Shown here one piece after another: positions 35,793 through 44,479 of a stretch of 64,000 nt of DNA. The notes beneath the pieces are model-generated. The model did no database searches, was not told where the DNA came from, and worked only from the letters and a program-made list of their open reading frames with translations. Source of the DNA: Domibacillus indicus (GTDB lineage Bacteria; Bacillota; Bacilli; Bacillales; Domibacillaceae); the NCBI RefSeq assembly GCF_023715895.1, contig NZ_JAMBOO010000019.1, positions 1-64,000 of the forward strand. The letters run 5' to 3'. Numbering within the stretch: position 1 is the first letter of the stretch; every line of letters starts with the position of its first letter. The position numbers and the translations under genes were made by a program.

Positions 35793-36443
35793 TTACGATT
35801 CAAACTTTTGTTGGAGGCTGGAAATCACATCTTCATTATGCTTCACTAGGATGTCAGCTAACTCGGTCATATTTTTTTCTGTTAGTAATTGTATAATCAG
35901 TTCATGCTCTGCAATAGATTTTTGAACATTTCCCTCTCTCGCAAAAGAAAGACTTTGAACTCTTAACAGCGGCCATCCAAGGCGTGAATAAACGTTTCGG
36001 ATTGTTTCGCTTTTGCTCATCTTAATCAGACACATATGAAAAGAGTGGTTCAATTGTGTATAAGAATGAACATCTTCTGCTTTTTTCATTTCCTTAAGAA
36101 GTTGATTCATTTCTTTTAGCACTTCTGGGTCTGTTCCGTACTTTTTGATCCGGTCCATTGCCATATTCTCTAACGTATTTCGAATTTCCAGCAAGTCATA
36201 GATCTCATTTTCTGTATATTCCTTTACAACTGCACCCTTTCGCGGAATTCTTTCAACGAGTCCTTCGATTGCCAGCAAATAAATAGCCTCACGCACAGGC
36301 GCTCTACTCGTTCCATATTCTTCTGCATAGTTTTGTTCTATTAATTTTTCTCCCGGCTGCAAATCGCCTGCAATAATTTGTTCTGTAATATGTTCTGCAA
36401 TGGAGTTAGATAACGCATTATTTTTAAAATTATGTGGTGCCAT
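35793..36443 (-). CDS. GntR/FCD-family regulator of malonate genes (MdcY-like)
   Basis: A 216-residue regulator with a GntR winged HTH (residues 10-75: EHITEQIIAGDLQPGEKLIEQNYAEEYGTSRAPVREAI) and an FCD ligand-binding domain (about 85-210, ENEIYDLLEIRNTLENMA and metal-site histidines in NHSFH and EH). As first gene of the mdc operon and divergent to madLM it is the obvious malonate- or malonyl-CoA-responsive repressor, like Acinetobacter MdcY. Palindromic sites with a GTCGAC core lie in the intergenic region. Confidence 0.85.
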   Translation of the reverse strand: MAPHNFKNNALSNSIAEHITEQIIAGDLQPGEKLIEQNYAEEYGTSRAPVREAIYLLAIEGLVERIPRKGAVVKEYTENEIYDLLEIRNTLENMAMDRIKKYGTDPEVLKEMNQLLKEMKKAEDVHSYTQLNHSFHMCLIKMSKSETIRNVYSRLGWPLLRVQSLSFAREGNVQKSIAEHELIIQLLTEKNMTELADILVKHNEDVISSLQQKFES

Positions 36444-36469
36444 CTTGTCACCCCTTCACATTTTTGCAA

Positions 36470-36484
36470 ATTGTCGACTGTCGA
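36470..36484 (-). promoter_or_regulatory. Putative GntR operator, mdc side
   Basis: ATTGTCGACTGTCGA agrees in 10 of 12 positions with the core ACAGTCGACTGT of the perfect palindrome at 36584. It lies 27 bp upstream of the regulator start. Confidence 0.55.
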
Positions 36485-36544
36485 TTTTCATTATACAAAT
36501 GTTTTGTAAATAATTCAATATTTAGAAAAAACAAAAAATAAAGT

Positions 36545-36573
36545 TTGCATTTTTATTTTGTGGCGTTTATGAT
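36545..36573 (+). promoter_or_regulatory. madL: Promoter of madLM
   Basis: TTGCAT and TATGAT separated by 17 bp. The palindromic operator lies just after the expected start point. Confidence 0.6.
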
Positions 36574-36583
36574 ATTCCCTAGA

Positions 36584-36599
36584 ATACAGTCGACTGTAT
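36584..36599 (+). promoter_or_regulatory. Putative GntR operator, mad side (perfect palindrome)
   Basis: ATACAGTCGACTGTAT, 16 bp perfect, directly downstream of the madLM -10 box, a position suited to repression. Confidence 0.7.
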
Positions 36600-36678
36600 G
36601 CATATCTATTTTGTAACCGCTTACTTTAGCCGATGTTTTCCGATGGCCGCCCTATTATTAAAACAGTGAGGTGGAATA

Positions 36679-37104
36679 ATGGTTATTTTTGGCGTAGCGT
36701 TACTGGCAATTTGTATGTTAACCGGTCTCTTTTTCGGTGAAATGCTTGGTGTTTTATTGGGTATTGACGCAAATGTAGGCGGTGTTGGCCTTGCGATGCT
36801 TATGCTTGTTTTAATCGTCGATTACTTGAAAAAACGTGGAAAGCTCAGCCAGCCCGCGCAAGAAGGACTTGGTTTCTGGAGTGCTATGTACATCCCAATC
36901 GTCATCGCTATGTCGGCAAACCAAAACGTGGCAGCAGCTTTAGATGGAGGCCCTCTTGCTGTTGTGGCAGGTGTTGCAGCTGTGGTAATCAGCTGGATGC
37001 TTGTTCCCCTTTTAAGTAAAGGTGCTCACCAAGTTCCGGTTGAGGAAGGCAAGGAAAATCAAATGCTAGCGGGAGGGGAATCAAATGTTTCAAATGTTAA
37101 GTGA
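36679..37104 (+). CDS. madL: Malonate transporter subunit MadL
   Basis: A 141-residue membrane protein with four helices and the MadL pattern (GFWSAMYIPIVIAMSANQNV near 75). With MadM it forms the two-component Na+- or H+-coupled malonate carrier known from Malonomonas rubra. GAGGTGGAA precedes ATG. It overlaps madM by 20 nt. Confidence 0.92.
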   Translation: MVIFGVALLAICMLTGLFFGEMLGVLLGIDANVGGVGLAMLMLVLIVDYLKKRGKLSQPAQEGLGFWSAMYIPIVIAMSANQNVAAALDGGPLAVVAGVAAVVISWMLVPLLSKGAHQVPVEEGKENQMLAGGESNVSNVK

Positions 37105-37849
37105 CGTATTTGTAGACAACCCTTTGATTGTTTCTTTTGCCCTTGTCGGTATTACCATGTATATTGCTTATTTCCTGTCTGATAAATTAACGAAAGGCCG
37201 TGTTCATGGCTCAGCCATTGCCATCATTTTAGGATTACTTCTTGCTTATGTTGGCGGTGTAACGACTGGGGGCGAAAAGGGCTTATCCGATGTCAGTATC
37301 TTCGCTGGCATTGGCTTAATGGGCGGGGGCATGCTTCGCGATTTTGCCATTGTTTCGACTGCATTTGGTGCTAATTTCGATGAAATCAAAAAAGCTGGAT
37401 TTAGTGGTGTTGCTTCATTATTTATTGGTGTGGTTCTTTCTTTTGTTGTTGGGGTTGCGATTGCTTTTGCTTTTGGTTATACAGATGCTGTCAGCCTTAC
37501 CACAATTGGTGCCGGTACAGCGACGTACATTGTAGGCCCTGTCACTGGCGCAGCCATTGGGGCAAGCTCTACAGTCATTACCATCAGCATTGCTGCCGGG
37601 CTCGTAAAATCTATTTTAACGATGGTAGGCACTCCGTTTATCGCTAAATACATCGGTTTAAACAATCCACGCTCAGCCATGGTATACGGGGGACTCCTGG
37701 GAACAACGAGCGGCGTTGCCGGCGGATTGGCGGCTACTAATCCCAAATTGGTCCCATACGGAGCAGTGACAGCTACCTTTTACACGGGACTCGGCTGTTT
37801 AATGGGACCCTCTGTGCTTTTTCTACTGACAAAAGCCCTTGTGGGATAA
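37085..37849 (+). CDS. madM: Malonate transporter subunit MadM
   Basis: A 254-residue membrane protein with about seven helices. The MadM marks are FGANFDEIKKAGFSG near 94 and GAGTATYIVGPVTGAAIGASS near 140. It is translated from an AUG inside the end of madL behind GGGAGGGG, suggesting coupling. It supplies malonate to the divergently encoded decarboxylase. Confidence 0.92.
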   Translation: MFQMLSDVFVDNPLIVSFALVGITMYIAYFLSDKLTKGRVHGSAIAIILGLLLAYVGGVTTGGEKGLSDVSIFAGIGLMGGGMLRDFAIVSTAFGANFDEIKKAGFSGVASLFIGVVLSFVVGVAIAFAFGYTDAVSLTTIGAGTATYIVGPVTGAAIGASSTVITISIAAGLVKSILTMVGTPFIAKYIGLNNPRSAMVYGGLLGTTSGVAGGLAATNPKLVPYGAVTATFYTGLGCLMGPSVLFLLTKALVG

Positions 37850-37855
37850 CAAGTC

Positions 37856-37888
37856 TGTTCCATGCCAGCTATATACTGGCATGGAACA
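37856..37888 (+). terminator. Terminator of madLM
   Basis: TGTTCCATGCCAG/CTGGCATGGAACA 13-bp perfect stem, then ATTCTTTTATTT. Confidence 0.82.
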
Positions 37889-37906
37889 ATTCTTTTATTT
37901 AATCTG

Positions 37907-38003
37907 CTATCTAGACCTGTTCACCATATCTCCTGCTTCTTCAAACGATTTCAGCAGACAACAAATTATTTTCTTCTGACCATGTATCTTGTTTCCTCTT
38001 CAT
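37907..38003 (-). pseudogene. rsfA: Truncated second copy of rsfA
   Basis: ATG 38003 begins MKRKQDTWSEENNLLSA, matching the RsfA N-terminus at 4236. About 14 codons are then missing and the text resumes as KSFEEAGDMVNR before a stop. The upstream GGTTATCTCC.CCTTTATTTAGAT is also shared with the intact gene, so the duplication included promoter and ribosome binding site. Confidence 0.8.
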
Positions 38004-38059
38004 TGGTTATCTCCTCCTTTATTTAGATTGCATTTTTTAAAACGCAGATATCTAACAGA

Positions 38060-39352
38060 TTAAGACATTCCCTTATGCCCTCCTACATGCCTGGCTCTCT
38101 GTAGATACGTCCCTCCCCTCATTAAGCTGTACGCATAAAAAACCGCTTTTTTCCCAAAACGATCCCGCAGCTGGTCAATGGTTTCATCTAAAATATGCCG
38201 CCGTTTGTCCAGCTTCACCGGTGTAAATAAGTCGAGCTGCTCGTGCCCTGCCGCCTCCAGCCGGCTGCACACGATATGAATCTGGCGCACTGGCTGCCCG
38301 TGCCAATGCTTTTTAAACAGCCGCACAAAATGACTGGACAGCTCTGCCGTTTGATTCGTGCTTCTTGGCAGCAGCACCTGGTGCCTGAAACCGCGGTCTT
38401 CAATATCCCGTGTGTAGGAAATGCCAAGTGCAATCCCTGCTGCCGACACTCCATGCTGGCGCAGGCGCATCGCTACATCCTCTGTCATTTCCTTAATGAC
38501 AATGATGATTTCATCTGCCCGGTAATAATCACGCATTAAAATCTGCCCTTTAGAAAAAGATTTCTCCCGCGGTCCTGCTTTCTCAGAAAGAATACTATAG
38601 TCTATTCCCCATGCATGATAGTAAAGCTGCAATCCTAAAATGCCGAATTTCTTTTTCAGCTTCCACTTATCTGCATGGGCAAGATCCTTTACAGATTCAA
38701 CGCCCAGGTTATGAAGTGATTTTGCATATCCTGCTGAAATCCCCCACATATTTGTGATCGGATGAATCGCCCAGACCTTTTCCGGCACATCCTCATATGC
38801 CCAGTGGGCAATCCCGTCAGCGGTATCCTTCCCTTCATTATCAAGTGACAATTTGGCAAGCAGTGGATTATCCCCAATGCCGATCGTTACCACCAGACGA
38901 AGCTCCTGCCAAATCGTGCGCTGTATCGTGCGCGCAATCGTAATTTTATCGCCGAACAGCCGTCTGGATGCTGTTACATCCAGAAAGACTTCATCAATCG
39001 AATAAATATGCAAATCTTCATCCGGCACAAACCGCCGGTAAATATCAAGGATCATTTTATTTACCTGTAAATAAAGAGACATGGAAGGCTCCACAATCAC
39101 CAGGCGCGGATCTTTCGGAATTTCGTAATTTCGTGACCCTGTCCGGATGCCAAATTCTTTTTTTACCCGTGGCGAGGCAGCCAGTACGACAGAACCGGAC
39201 CTGTCTTTATTGGCAATCACAATCACATACGCATAAAGCGGATGGATTCTGCGCCGCACGGCCTCCACACTGGCAAAAAAAGACTTCACATCAATGCAAA
39301 GAATGTCTCTGCGCGGCAAGTCGTCATCTTCAATTGGTATCCCCATCGCCAT
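38060..39352 (-). CDS. uvrX: Y-family DNA polymerase UvrX/YqjW-type
   Basis: A 430-residue translesion polymerase of the UvrX/UmuC branch. The catalytic acids are in ILCIDVKSFFASVEAV (near 18) and IYSIDEVFLDVT (near 113); the IGIGDNPLLAKLSLD helix-hairpin segment is at about 148; the little-finger domain follows from about 250. Such enzymes copy past damaged bases during the SOS response. The start at 39352 (AGGGG upstream) makes it overlap yolD by 23 nt, the usual arrangement. SOS boxes lie before yolD. Confidence 0.9.
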   Translation of the reverse strand: MAMGIPIEDDDLPRRDILCIDVKSFFASVEAVRRRIHPLYAYVIVIANKDRSGSVVLAASPRVKKEFGIRTGSRNYEIPKDPRLVIVEPSMSLYLQVNKMILDIYRRFVPDEDLHIYSIDEVFLDVTASRRLFGDKITIARTIQRTIWQELRLVVTIGIGDNPLLAKLSLDNEGKDTADGIAHWAYEDVPEKVWAIHPITNMWGISAGYAKSLHNLGVESVKDLAHADKWKLKKKFGILGLQLYYHAWGIDYSILSEKAGPREKSFSKGQILMRDYYRADEIIIVIKEMTEDVAMRLRQHGVSAAGIALGISYTRDIEDRGFRHQVLLPRSTNQTAELSSHFVRLFKKHWHGQPVRQIHIVCSRLEAAGHEQLDLFTPVKLDKRRHILDETIDQLRDRFGKKAVFYAYSLMRGGTYLQRARHVGGHKGMS

Positions 39353-39701
39353 CGACCCCTGCAGCAAAAGAAATAGACACGATTTCATCCAATCGAAATG
39401 TCGAGTTATATCCTTTTAGTTTAAAGTAAGGCTGCTGTCCTGGAAGCTGGCTGCACTCTGACACGCCCCCGCTCACTTTGAGCAGGCTGTCATCGCCAAA
39501 TGTATTCAGTTCAAACACAATTTCTTTTTCTAAATGAATGGAGGAATGAATGAGCTGGTCAAATTCCTCGAGCTGCTGCTCATCAAATAAAAGCTCCCTT
39601 TTAACAGGTTTGTTTTTTTCCCGGCTGATCATTTCCGCGTGTTCAGAGAGGATCAGCCCCTGCCATTTCATCATTCCGCGATCCTGGTATAATTTCTTCA
39701 T
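39330..39701 (-). CDS. yolD: YolD-like protein, partner gene of uvrX
   Basis: A 123-residue YolD-family protein: DRGMMKWQGLILSEHAEMI at the start and a beta-rich C-terminal part (IVFELNTFGDDSLLKVSGGVSE). YolD proteins are almost always encoded directly before UvrX/YqjW and are proposed to act like UmuD. AAAGGAGTTATG precedes ATG. Two LexA boxes lie 20-75 bp upstream. Confidence 0.9.
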   Translation of the reverse strand: MKKLYQDRGMMKWQGLILSEHAEMISREKNKPVKRELLFDEQQLEEFDQLIHSSIHLEKEIVFELNTFGDDSLLKVSGGVSECSQLPGQQPYFKLKGYNSTFRLDEIVSISFAAGVDGDGDTN

Positions 39702-39722
39702 CCAACATAACTCCTTTCTATG

Positions 39723-39734
39723 AGAACATTTGTT
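39723..39734 (-). promoter_or_regulatory. LexA (SOS) box 1
   Basis: GAACATTTGTTC, fitting the Bacillus consensus GAAC-N4-GTTC, 22 bp before yolD. Confidence 0.8.
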
Positions 39735-39761
39735 CCTAACCTACATATATAGTTCCTCATC

Positions 39762-39773
39762 AGAACAAATATT
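39762..39773 (-). promoter_or_regulatory. LexA (SOS) box 2
   Basis: GAACAAATATTC, one base off the GAAC-N4-GTTC consensus, 39 bp from box 1. Confidence 0.6.
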
Positions 39774-39920
39774 CCTGCTGGAAAATGAAGTTTTTATTCA
39801 TGGATCGCCGATGTTGATTAAATTCTCTTATTTGTTTAGCTTGGCGGATATTAGCTTTATCCGCACCGCAACTTCCATTGCTCTTTTATTACTTTCGGTT
39901 CCCTGCTCTTTTCTGCAAAT

Positions 39921-39967
39921 AAAAAGGCACGAACCAAACGTCAATCATGGGTTTGGTTCGTGCCTTT
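39921..39967 (-). terminator. Terminator of the MscS-like gene
   Basis: AAAGGCACGAACCAAAC/GTTTGGTTCGTGCCTTT 17-bp perfect stem, T-rich on the minus strand. Confidence 0.88.
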
Positions 39968-40025
39968 AAAGTGTTTAATTGTCTTTGTTGTTTAAAAAAA
40001 CTGCCTAGTATAAAGTTTTCTTGTT

Positions 40026-41291
40026 TTACTCATTATTCGGGTTTTTGTTTTCTGCCTCTGCTCTTGCTTCAAACTTTTCCAGCTGGCGCTTCGCAAATTC
40101 GCGTCCTCCAAGACCGAATGAAAGAGCAAATGCAACGGCAAGACCGGCTACAACAAACAAGAAGGCAAAATTGACAATGCTTGTCGCGAAGTTAAGCTGT
40201 GCCAGTGCCATAAAGATCGCCATAATGATAATCGAATATTTCACAATACTGCCAAATAAACGGTTACCTGTTGCTCTTTGGATATAGTTCCCAAGAAGAG
40301 AGGATCCAACAAAACCAAGGCCTAGAATAATTAACGCACTTAAAACAAGCGGCAAATAACTGATCACAGCTGCGCCGATATTATGCAGCACTTCAAGGCG
40401 GAGCACATTGAGTGCTTCGACTGTGAAAAAGATAATGATGAGAACTTGAACCGTTTTTCCAATAATGGCTGCAAGATCAAAGGAAGGCATACCAGCTTTA
40501 GGATTAGTATTTAAATACTTTGAAACATTGTCAATTCCTGTGCCCTTTAACAGACCGCTAAGCAAGTCTCCTATGAATCTTGCAATCACAACTCCGACCG
40601 TAATCAAGATAACTGCCACAAAGATGTTAGGAATCATATTAAGTACTTGATTCAGCATAGCTGTAACAGGGCGCGTGATCGAGTCAATTCCCAGCGTTTC
40701 CAGTGCCACGGTAATAATCGGAATCAAAATTAAAATAAACACAACATTGGCTAATACGTTCGCAAGGGTGTTTTTGTTTTCCGTAGAAACCGCTGTTGCA
40801 CCTTGGGATTTATTTGTTAATTTATTAAACCACTTATCAATATTAAATGTACCTAAAATCATAGCCACTAAGTTTTTCACAAACTTGGCGACAAAGTAAC
40901 CGAGCAGCAAAATAACAGCCGCCATCAGCAGGTTCGGCAGGAACGCCAGCATTTTGTCCATCATGTTCGAAATAGGTGCTGCTACTGCGTTCATATTAAG
41001 CTGGTCCAGGACACTTGGCAGGAACAAAATAAAAACTAGATAATAAAAAATCTTCCCTATTGAATTTAGCTTGCTGTCTGCGTCCACTGCATTTTGCGCC
41101 ATATGGCCTTTTACCATGGCACGCGGAACACCGACCTTTTTAAGCCCTTTCGTGAAAATGGCTTTGACGATTGTAGCGACCAGCCAGGCAACAACCAGCA
41201 AAAGAAGTGCACCCAGCACATTTGGTAGATAGTTGACAATCGTATACCACATGTCGCGAAAAGCAGCTGTTAGTTGATCTGTCCTCATCAT
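40026..41291 (-). CDS. Mechanosensitive-channel-like protein with repeated TM helices
   Basis: A 421-residue membrane protein with four repeats of the MscS-related conserved TM helix (LPNVLGALLLLVVAWLVA near 20; FLPNLLMAAVILLLGYFVAKFV near 117; MIPNIFVAVILITVGVVIARFI near 217; YLPLVLSALIILGLGFVG near 303), each followed by an amphipathic segment. A C-terminal basic/acidic tail (REFAKRQLEKFEARAEAE) follows. The MscS beta domain is missing, so gating function is inferred only from family. GGAGG precedes two adjacent ATGs (41291, 41288). Confidence 0.82.
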   Translation of the reverse strand: MMRTDQLTAAFRDMWYTIVNYLPNVLGALLLLVVAWLVATIVKAIFTKGLKKVGVPRAMVKGHMAQNAVDADSKLNSIGKIFYYLVFILFLPSVLDQLNMNAVAAPISNMMDKMLAFLPNLLMAAVILLLGYFVAKFVKNLVAMILGTFNIDKWFNKLTNKSQGATAVSTENKNTLANVLANVVFILILIPIITVALETLGIDSITRPVTAMLNQVLNMIPNIFVAVILITVGVVIARFIGDLLSGLLKGTGIDNVSKYLNTNPKAGMPSFDLAAIIGKTVQVLIIIFFTVEALNVLRLEVLHNIGAAVISYLPLVLSALIILGLGFVGSSLLGNYIQRATGNRLFGSIVKYSIIIMAIFMALAQLNFATSIVNFAFLFVVAGLAVAFALSFGLGGREFAKRQLEKFEARAEAENKNPNNE

Positions 41292-41802
41292 TTTTCCTCC
41301 ATGACATATGAGATTTAGTAAAGCACTCTTTCTATTCCCCTGTTTTATATGGGTAAACACTTGTTATTCATTTTGTTTTGTCCCGTAATACGCTGGTTTT
41401 GAGAAGATATTAACTTTTAAGTAAATTAATAGATTTTCTGTAGTTATACGGTAATAGCTTATGATCATTTGGAACGATCAAAAGTGCCATGACAAAATCA
41501 AGGAATCTGTTTCATTGAAAAGTGATCAAGCGCAAAGACGCGCTTACCCGAACCAGGAAACAGCTGCCCATTGAAGAAAAGATCCGCAAACGTTTCATTT
41601 GACTTTGATACAAAATGGGCTTTTGATAGAAATGAGAAAACCTTTTCTTCCCCGCCAAAAGCCGCGTGTTATGGATGAATGAAAAAAGAGGAAAATGGAG
41701 CTTAAAGGTGAATAATCATAAAGGCGGAAGCCGATGGGAAGCCGGATAAAGCAGCGAAACTCCGAAAACCGAAGAGATAGTGCTTAATGAGGAGGCAAGA
41801 TC
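41292..41802. other. 500-bp intergenic stretch
   Basis: No intact gene. Plus-strand text around 41490-41640 (KESVSLKSDQAQRRAYPNQE, then a stop, then EEKIRKRF in frame) reads like a decayed coding region of unknown family. Confidence 0.35.
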
Positions 41803-42240
41803 TTGAGTAGATATAAAAAACTAAGTCTGTCCGAATTTGAACAAATGGTCCATTATCCTGCGTATACACACGACCCGAAGCAGCTAAATCAATTAAAAAG
41901 AGAGTTTTTACATGCATCGGTCAAAGCTTTTGGGGAAGATAAGTTTGGCCGTTTAAAAGAAGGCACACGCAAAGTGATAGAAAGAGTTTGTATGACTTCA
42001 GCTGACCGCGGTTTTTTCTATATGAAGAGAAAAGACTTTTTAAGCAGAAATCACATTTCAGACAAAACGTTTCGAAATATGATGGGCGTTCTTCGTGAAT
42101 CCGGTGTAATTGTCACCATCTATCAAGGTGCAGCTGCTCATAATGGCCGTGGTGAGCCTGTTCACCTTTTTGTCGACCACCCTTATTTCCCGCACTGGCG
42201 GGATTCACTCGAGCTGACCAAGTATTTACCCGATAAATAA
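41803..42240 (+). CDS. Hypothetical protein with possible winged helix
   Basis: A 145-residue soluble protein that I do not recognise. Its centre (KTFRNMMGVLRESGVIVTIYQG, about 85-107) looks like a winged-helix recognition segment preceded by FLSRNHISDKTF, as in replication-initiator or replisome-type HTH proteins. The C-terminus has HLFVDHPYFPHW. Start TTG 41803 has GAGGAGGCAAG at good distance. It stands alone between a membrane protein gene and a terminator. Confidence 0.7.
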   Translation: MSRYKKLSLSEFEQMVHYPAYTHDPKQLNQLKREFLHASVKAFGEDKFGRLKEGTRKVIERVCMTSADRGFFYMKRKDFLSRNHISDKTFRNMMGVLRESGVIVTIYQGAAAHNGRGEPVHLFVDHPYFPHWRDSLELTKYLPDK

Positions 42241-42301
42241 GAAGATATCTATGGAAAAGTGAAGGAAGAAAAACAGTTGAGTGCACATGTTTTTATAGGT
42301 C

Positions 42302-42334
42302 CAAGACTGTCGAGAAAATCCCGGCAGTCTTTTT
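42302..42334. terminator. Terminator between converging genes
   Basis: AAGACTG/CAGTCTT stem with TTTTT. It serves the plus-strand hypothetical gene. Confidence 0.75.
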
Positions 42335-42337
42335 GTT

Positions 42338-43045
42338 CTAACTTTCATGCCGTGTATCGTTTTTTCGGTCTATATACAGCGTTTGGTCTGGCTGCACTTC
42401 AGCATATAAAACATCTGAAAGAGAGACAATTCCGGCTTGTGTTAATTGTTTATGAAGCCATTCCTTGTTAAGGTTCAGCTTTTCTAAATTCGTTGTATTT
42501 ACAACGCCGTCTGATACCACTTCCGTTATAGTGGGCAGCAGTTTCTTTTGCGGATTAATCAGATTCATGTCACCTTTGGTCACGGGTTGTTTACTGTCTT
42601 TCTTCATCACAGAAAGCTCTCCTGTCGTTTCAAAAATGGCATACTCCACTTCAGTGATGGAAAAAATATTTTTTTGTCTCAGTAATGCATGCAGCGCATC
42701 TATATCTAAACTCACCTTGCGAAGCGGCTTTTCCATAATCTTGCCGTTTTTGATCAGAATAAGGGGTTCTCCATTCATGAGTTTTCTTGCTTTTTTTGAT
42801 TTCATCACGATCCATCCCAATAAAACCGTCAATACACTCCATCCAATTAAGGAAATAACACCGTTCAAAATGGTTAAATCCTTATTGAAAGCAAGATTCC
42901 CCGCTACAGAGCCCATCGCAACAGCCGAAGCAAAATTAAAAAAGGTGATCTCTGAAAGTTCTTTTCTTTCCATCACCCTCATGAGAATGGATAAAGTAAG
43001 AAATGCCACTAATGTTCTAATAATTGTTTCCGTAACGCTCAACAA
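42338..43045 (-). CDS. DUF421 membrane protein (YetF family)
   Basis: A 235-residue protein with three N-terminal membrane helices (IIRTLVAFLTLSILMRVM, FNFASAVAMGSVAGNLA, ISLIGWSVLTVLLGWIV) and a cytosolic C-terminal pair of DUF421 domains (ILIKNGKIMEKPLRKVSLDIDALHALLR near 95). B. subtilis has several such proteins (YetF, YrbG, YkjA), and a YetF-type protein has been linked to spore membrane and heat-resistance traits. Role here unknown. CAAAAAGGGGGAG lies before ATG. Confidence 0.87.
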   Translation of the reverse strand: MLSVTETIIRTLVAFLTLSILMRVMERKELSEITFFNFASAVAMGSVAGNLAFNKDLTILNGVISLIGWSVLTVLLGWIVMKSKKARKLMNGEPLILIKNGKIMEKPLRKVSLDIDALHALLRQKNIFSITEVEYAIFETTGELSVMKKDSKQPVTKGDMNLINPQKKLLPTITEVVSDGVVNTTNLEKLNLNKEWLHKQLTQAGIVSLSDVLYAEVQPDQTLYIDRKNDTRHES

Positions 43046-43231
43046 TTCTCCCCCTTTTTGACGGTATTATTTCCTGAAGCGGAAGAAATATTTATTTAAA
43101 AAAGTTCAGTTATCCAAATAACTGGGTTTATTATGAATCATATGAGCCAGTATACAACTTTCCTATGGCAGCCTATTGGCCAGAATAATTTTGTATAATG
43201 GAAACGATACAAACTAAAGGAGGCGTGCTCA

Positions 43232-44224
43232 ATGAAAGAGGTATTTAAGGCTTTAGTGGTAGACAAACAAGACGATCAATTTTCAATCGGAATGAAAGAC
43301 ATTTCTTTAGAGGCTTTACCTGAAAGCGGTGTTTTGATTAAAGTCCATTACTCGGGAATCAATTATAAAGATGGGTTAGCGGCTGCGCCTGACGGAAAAA
43401 TTGTAAAAAATTATCCGTTTGTACCGGGCATCGACTTGGCGGGGACAGTGGTTTCTTCCGAAGATCCTCGCTTTCAAGAGGGGGATGAGGTTATTGCAAC
43501 AAGTTATGAAATAGGTGTTTCTCACTTTGGCGGTTACAGTGAGTATGCCCGAATTCCTGGAGATTGGATTTTGCCCCTCCCCCAAAACTTAACATTAAAA
43601 GAAGCGATCGTATTAGGAACAGCAGGCTTTACAGCTGCATTGTCGATACAAAGGCTAGAAGAAAACGGGGTTTCGTCGGATAAAGGAAAAATACTTGTAA
43701 CCGGTGCCACTGGTGGAGTAGGAAGTCTTGCTGTTTCCATGCTCGCTGCAAAAGGATACGAGGTGACAGCAAGCACTGGAAAATCTTCAGAACACGGCTA
43801 TTTACACGAGCTCGGTGCTAAAGAAGTGATCTCCCGGGAAGACGTATATAACGGAGACATTAAGCCGTTAGCTAAACAAAAATGGGCAGGTGCAATTGAT
43901 CCGGTCGGAGGACCTTCACTGGCCGCCATCTTAAGCCAGATTCATTACGGTGGTTCTGCAGCTGTAAGCGGATTAACGGGCGGAGGCAGCGTACCGACAA
44001 GTGTATTTCCTTTTATTCTTCGCGGGGTGAACTTGCTTGGTATTGATTCGGTGTATTGTCCAATGGATATTAGAAGAAAAGTTTGGGATCGCATGGCTGC
44101 AGACTTAAAGACCGATAAACTATTGGATTTTGTCCAACAAGAAATTTCAATGGAGCAATTGCCTGATTATCTACCTACTATTTTACAAGGGAAAGTCCGC
44201 GGCAGAATTATTGTACGTATCTAG
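43232..44224 (+). CDS. YhdH/YhfP-family NADPH-dependent reductase
   Basis: A 330-residue zinc-free medium-chain dehydrogenase/reductase of the YhdH/YhfP (AcuI-like) family. The substrate side carries YSGINYKDGLAA near 40 and PGIDLAGTV near 66. The NADP fold carries VTGATGGVGSLAVSMLAAKG near 155 and STGKSSEHGYLHELGAKEVI. Members reduce acryloyl-CoA or quinones. AAAGGAGGCG precedes ATG 43232. It is monocistronic. Confidence 0.88.
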   Translation: MKEVFKALVVDKQDDQFSIGMKDISLEALPESGVLIKVHYSGINYKDGLAAAPDGKIVKNYPFVPGIDLAGTVVSSEDPRFQEGDEVIATSYEIGVSHFGGYSEYARIPGDWILPLPQNLTLKEAIVLGTAGFTAALSIQRLEENGVSSDKGKILVTGATGGVGSLAVSMLAAKGYEVTASTGKSSEHGYLHELGAKEVISREDVYNGDIKPLAKQKWAGAIDPVGGPSLAAILSQIHYGGSAAVSGLTGGGSVPTSVFPFILRGVNLLGIDSVYCPMDIRRKVWDRMAADLKTDKLLDFVQQEISMEQLPDYLPTILQGKVRGRIIVRI

Positions 44225-44400
44225 ATGAGCTCGAATGGAGAATAGAGCATTACCGCTATATATGGAAACGGTAACAATGAAGGATTAATGGCGGGTACAA
44301 AACAAACCAAATTACCCGTAGCTTTGGCCTATATACCTAAATTACACACTTCCCAAAAGGAAAGCCTGCTCCTTCATAATATAGGATGCAAGCGAGGTCG

Positions 44401-44443
44401 AACCTTTAGCATACATTTAAATATGCTAAAGGTTCAATTTTTT
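44401..44443. terminator. Terminator between converging genes
   Basis: AACCTTTAGCATA/TATGCTAAAGGTT 13-bp perfect stem, then TCAATTTTTT. Confidence 0.85.
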
Positions 44444-44479
44444 AAAAAGTGATTAGTATATAAATGTAACTCCCCAAAC

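Noticed and set aside
42465-43061. 198-codon frame opposite the DUF421 gene
   Set aside because: Antisense shadow; the opposite strand has membrane-protein periodicity and a ribosome binding site.
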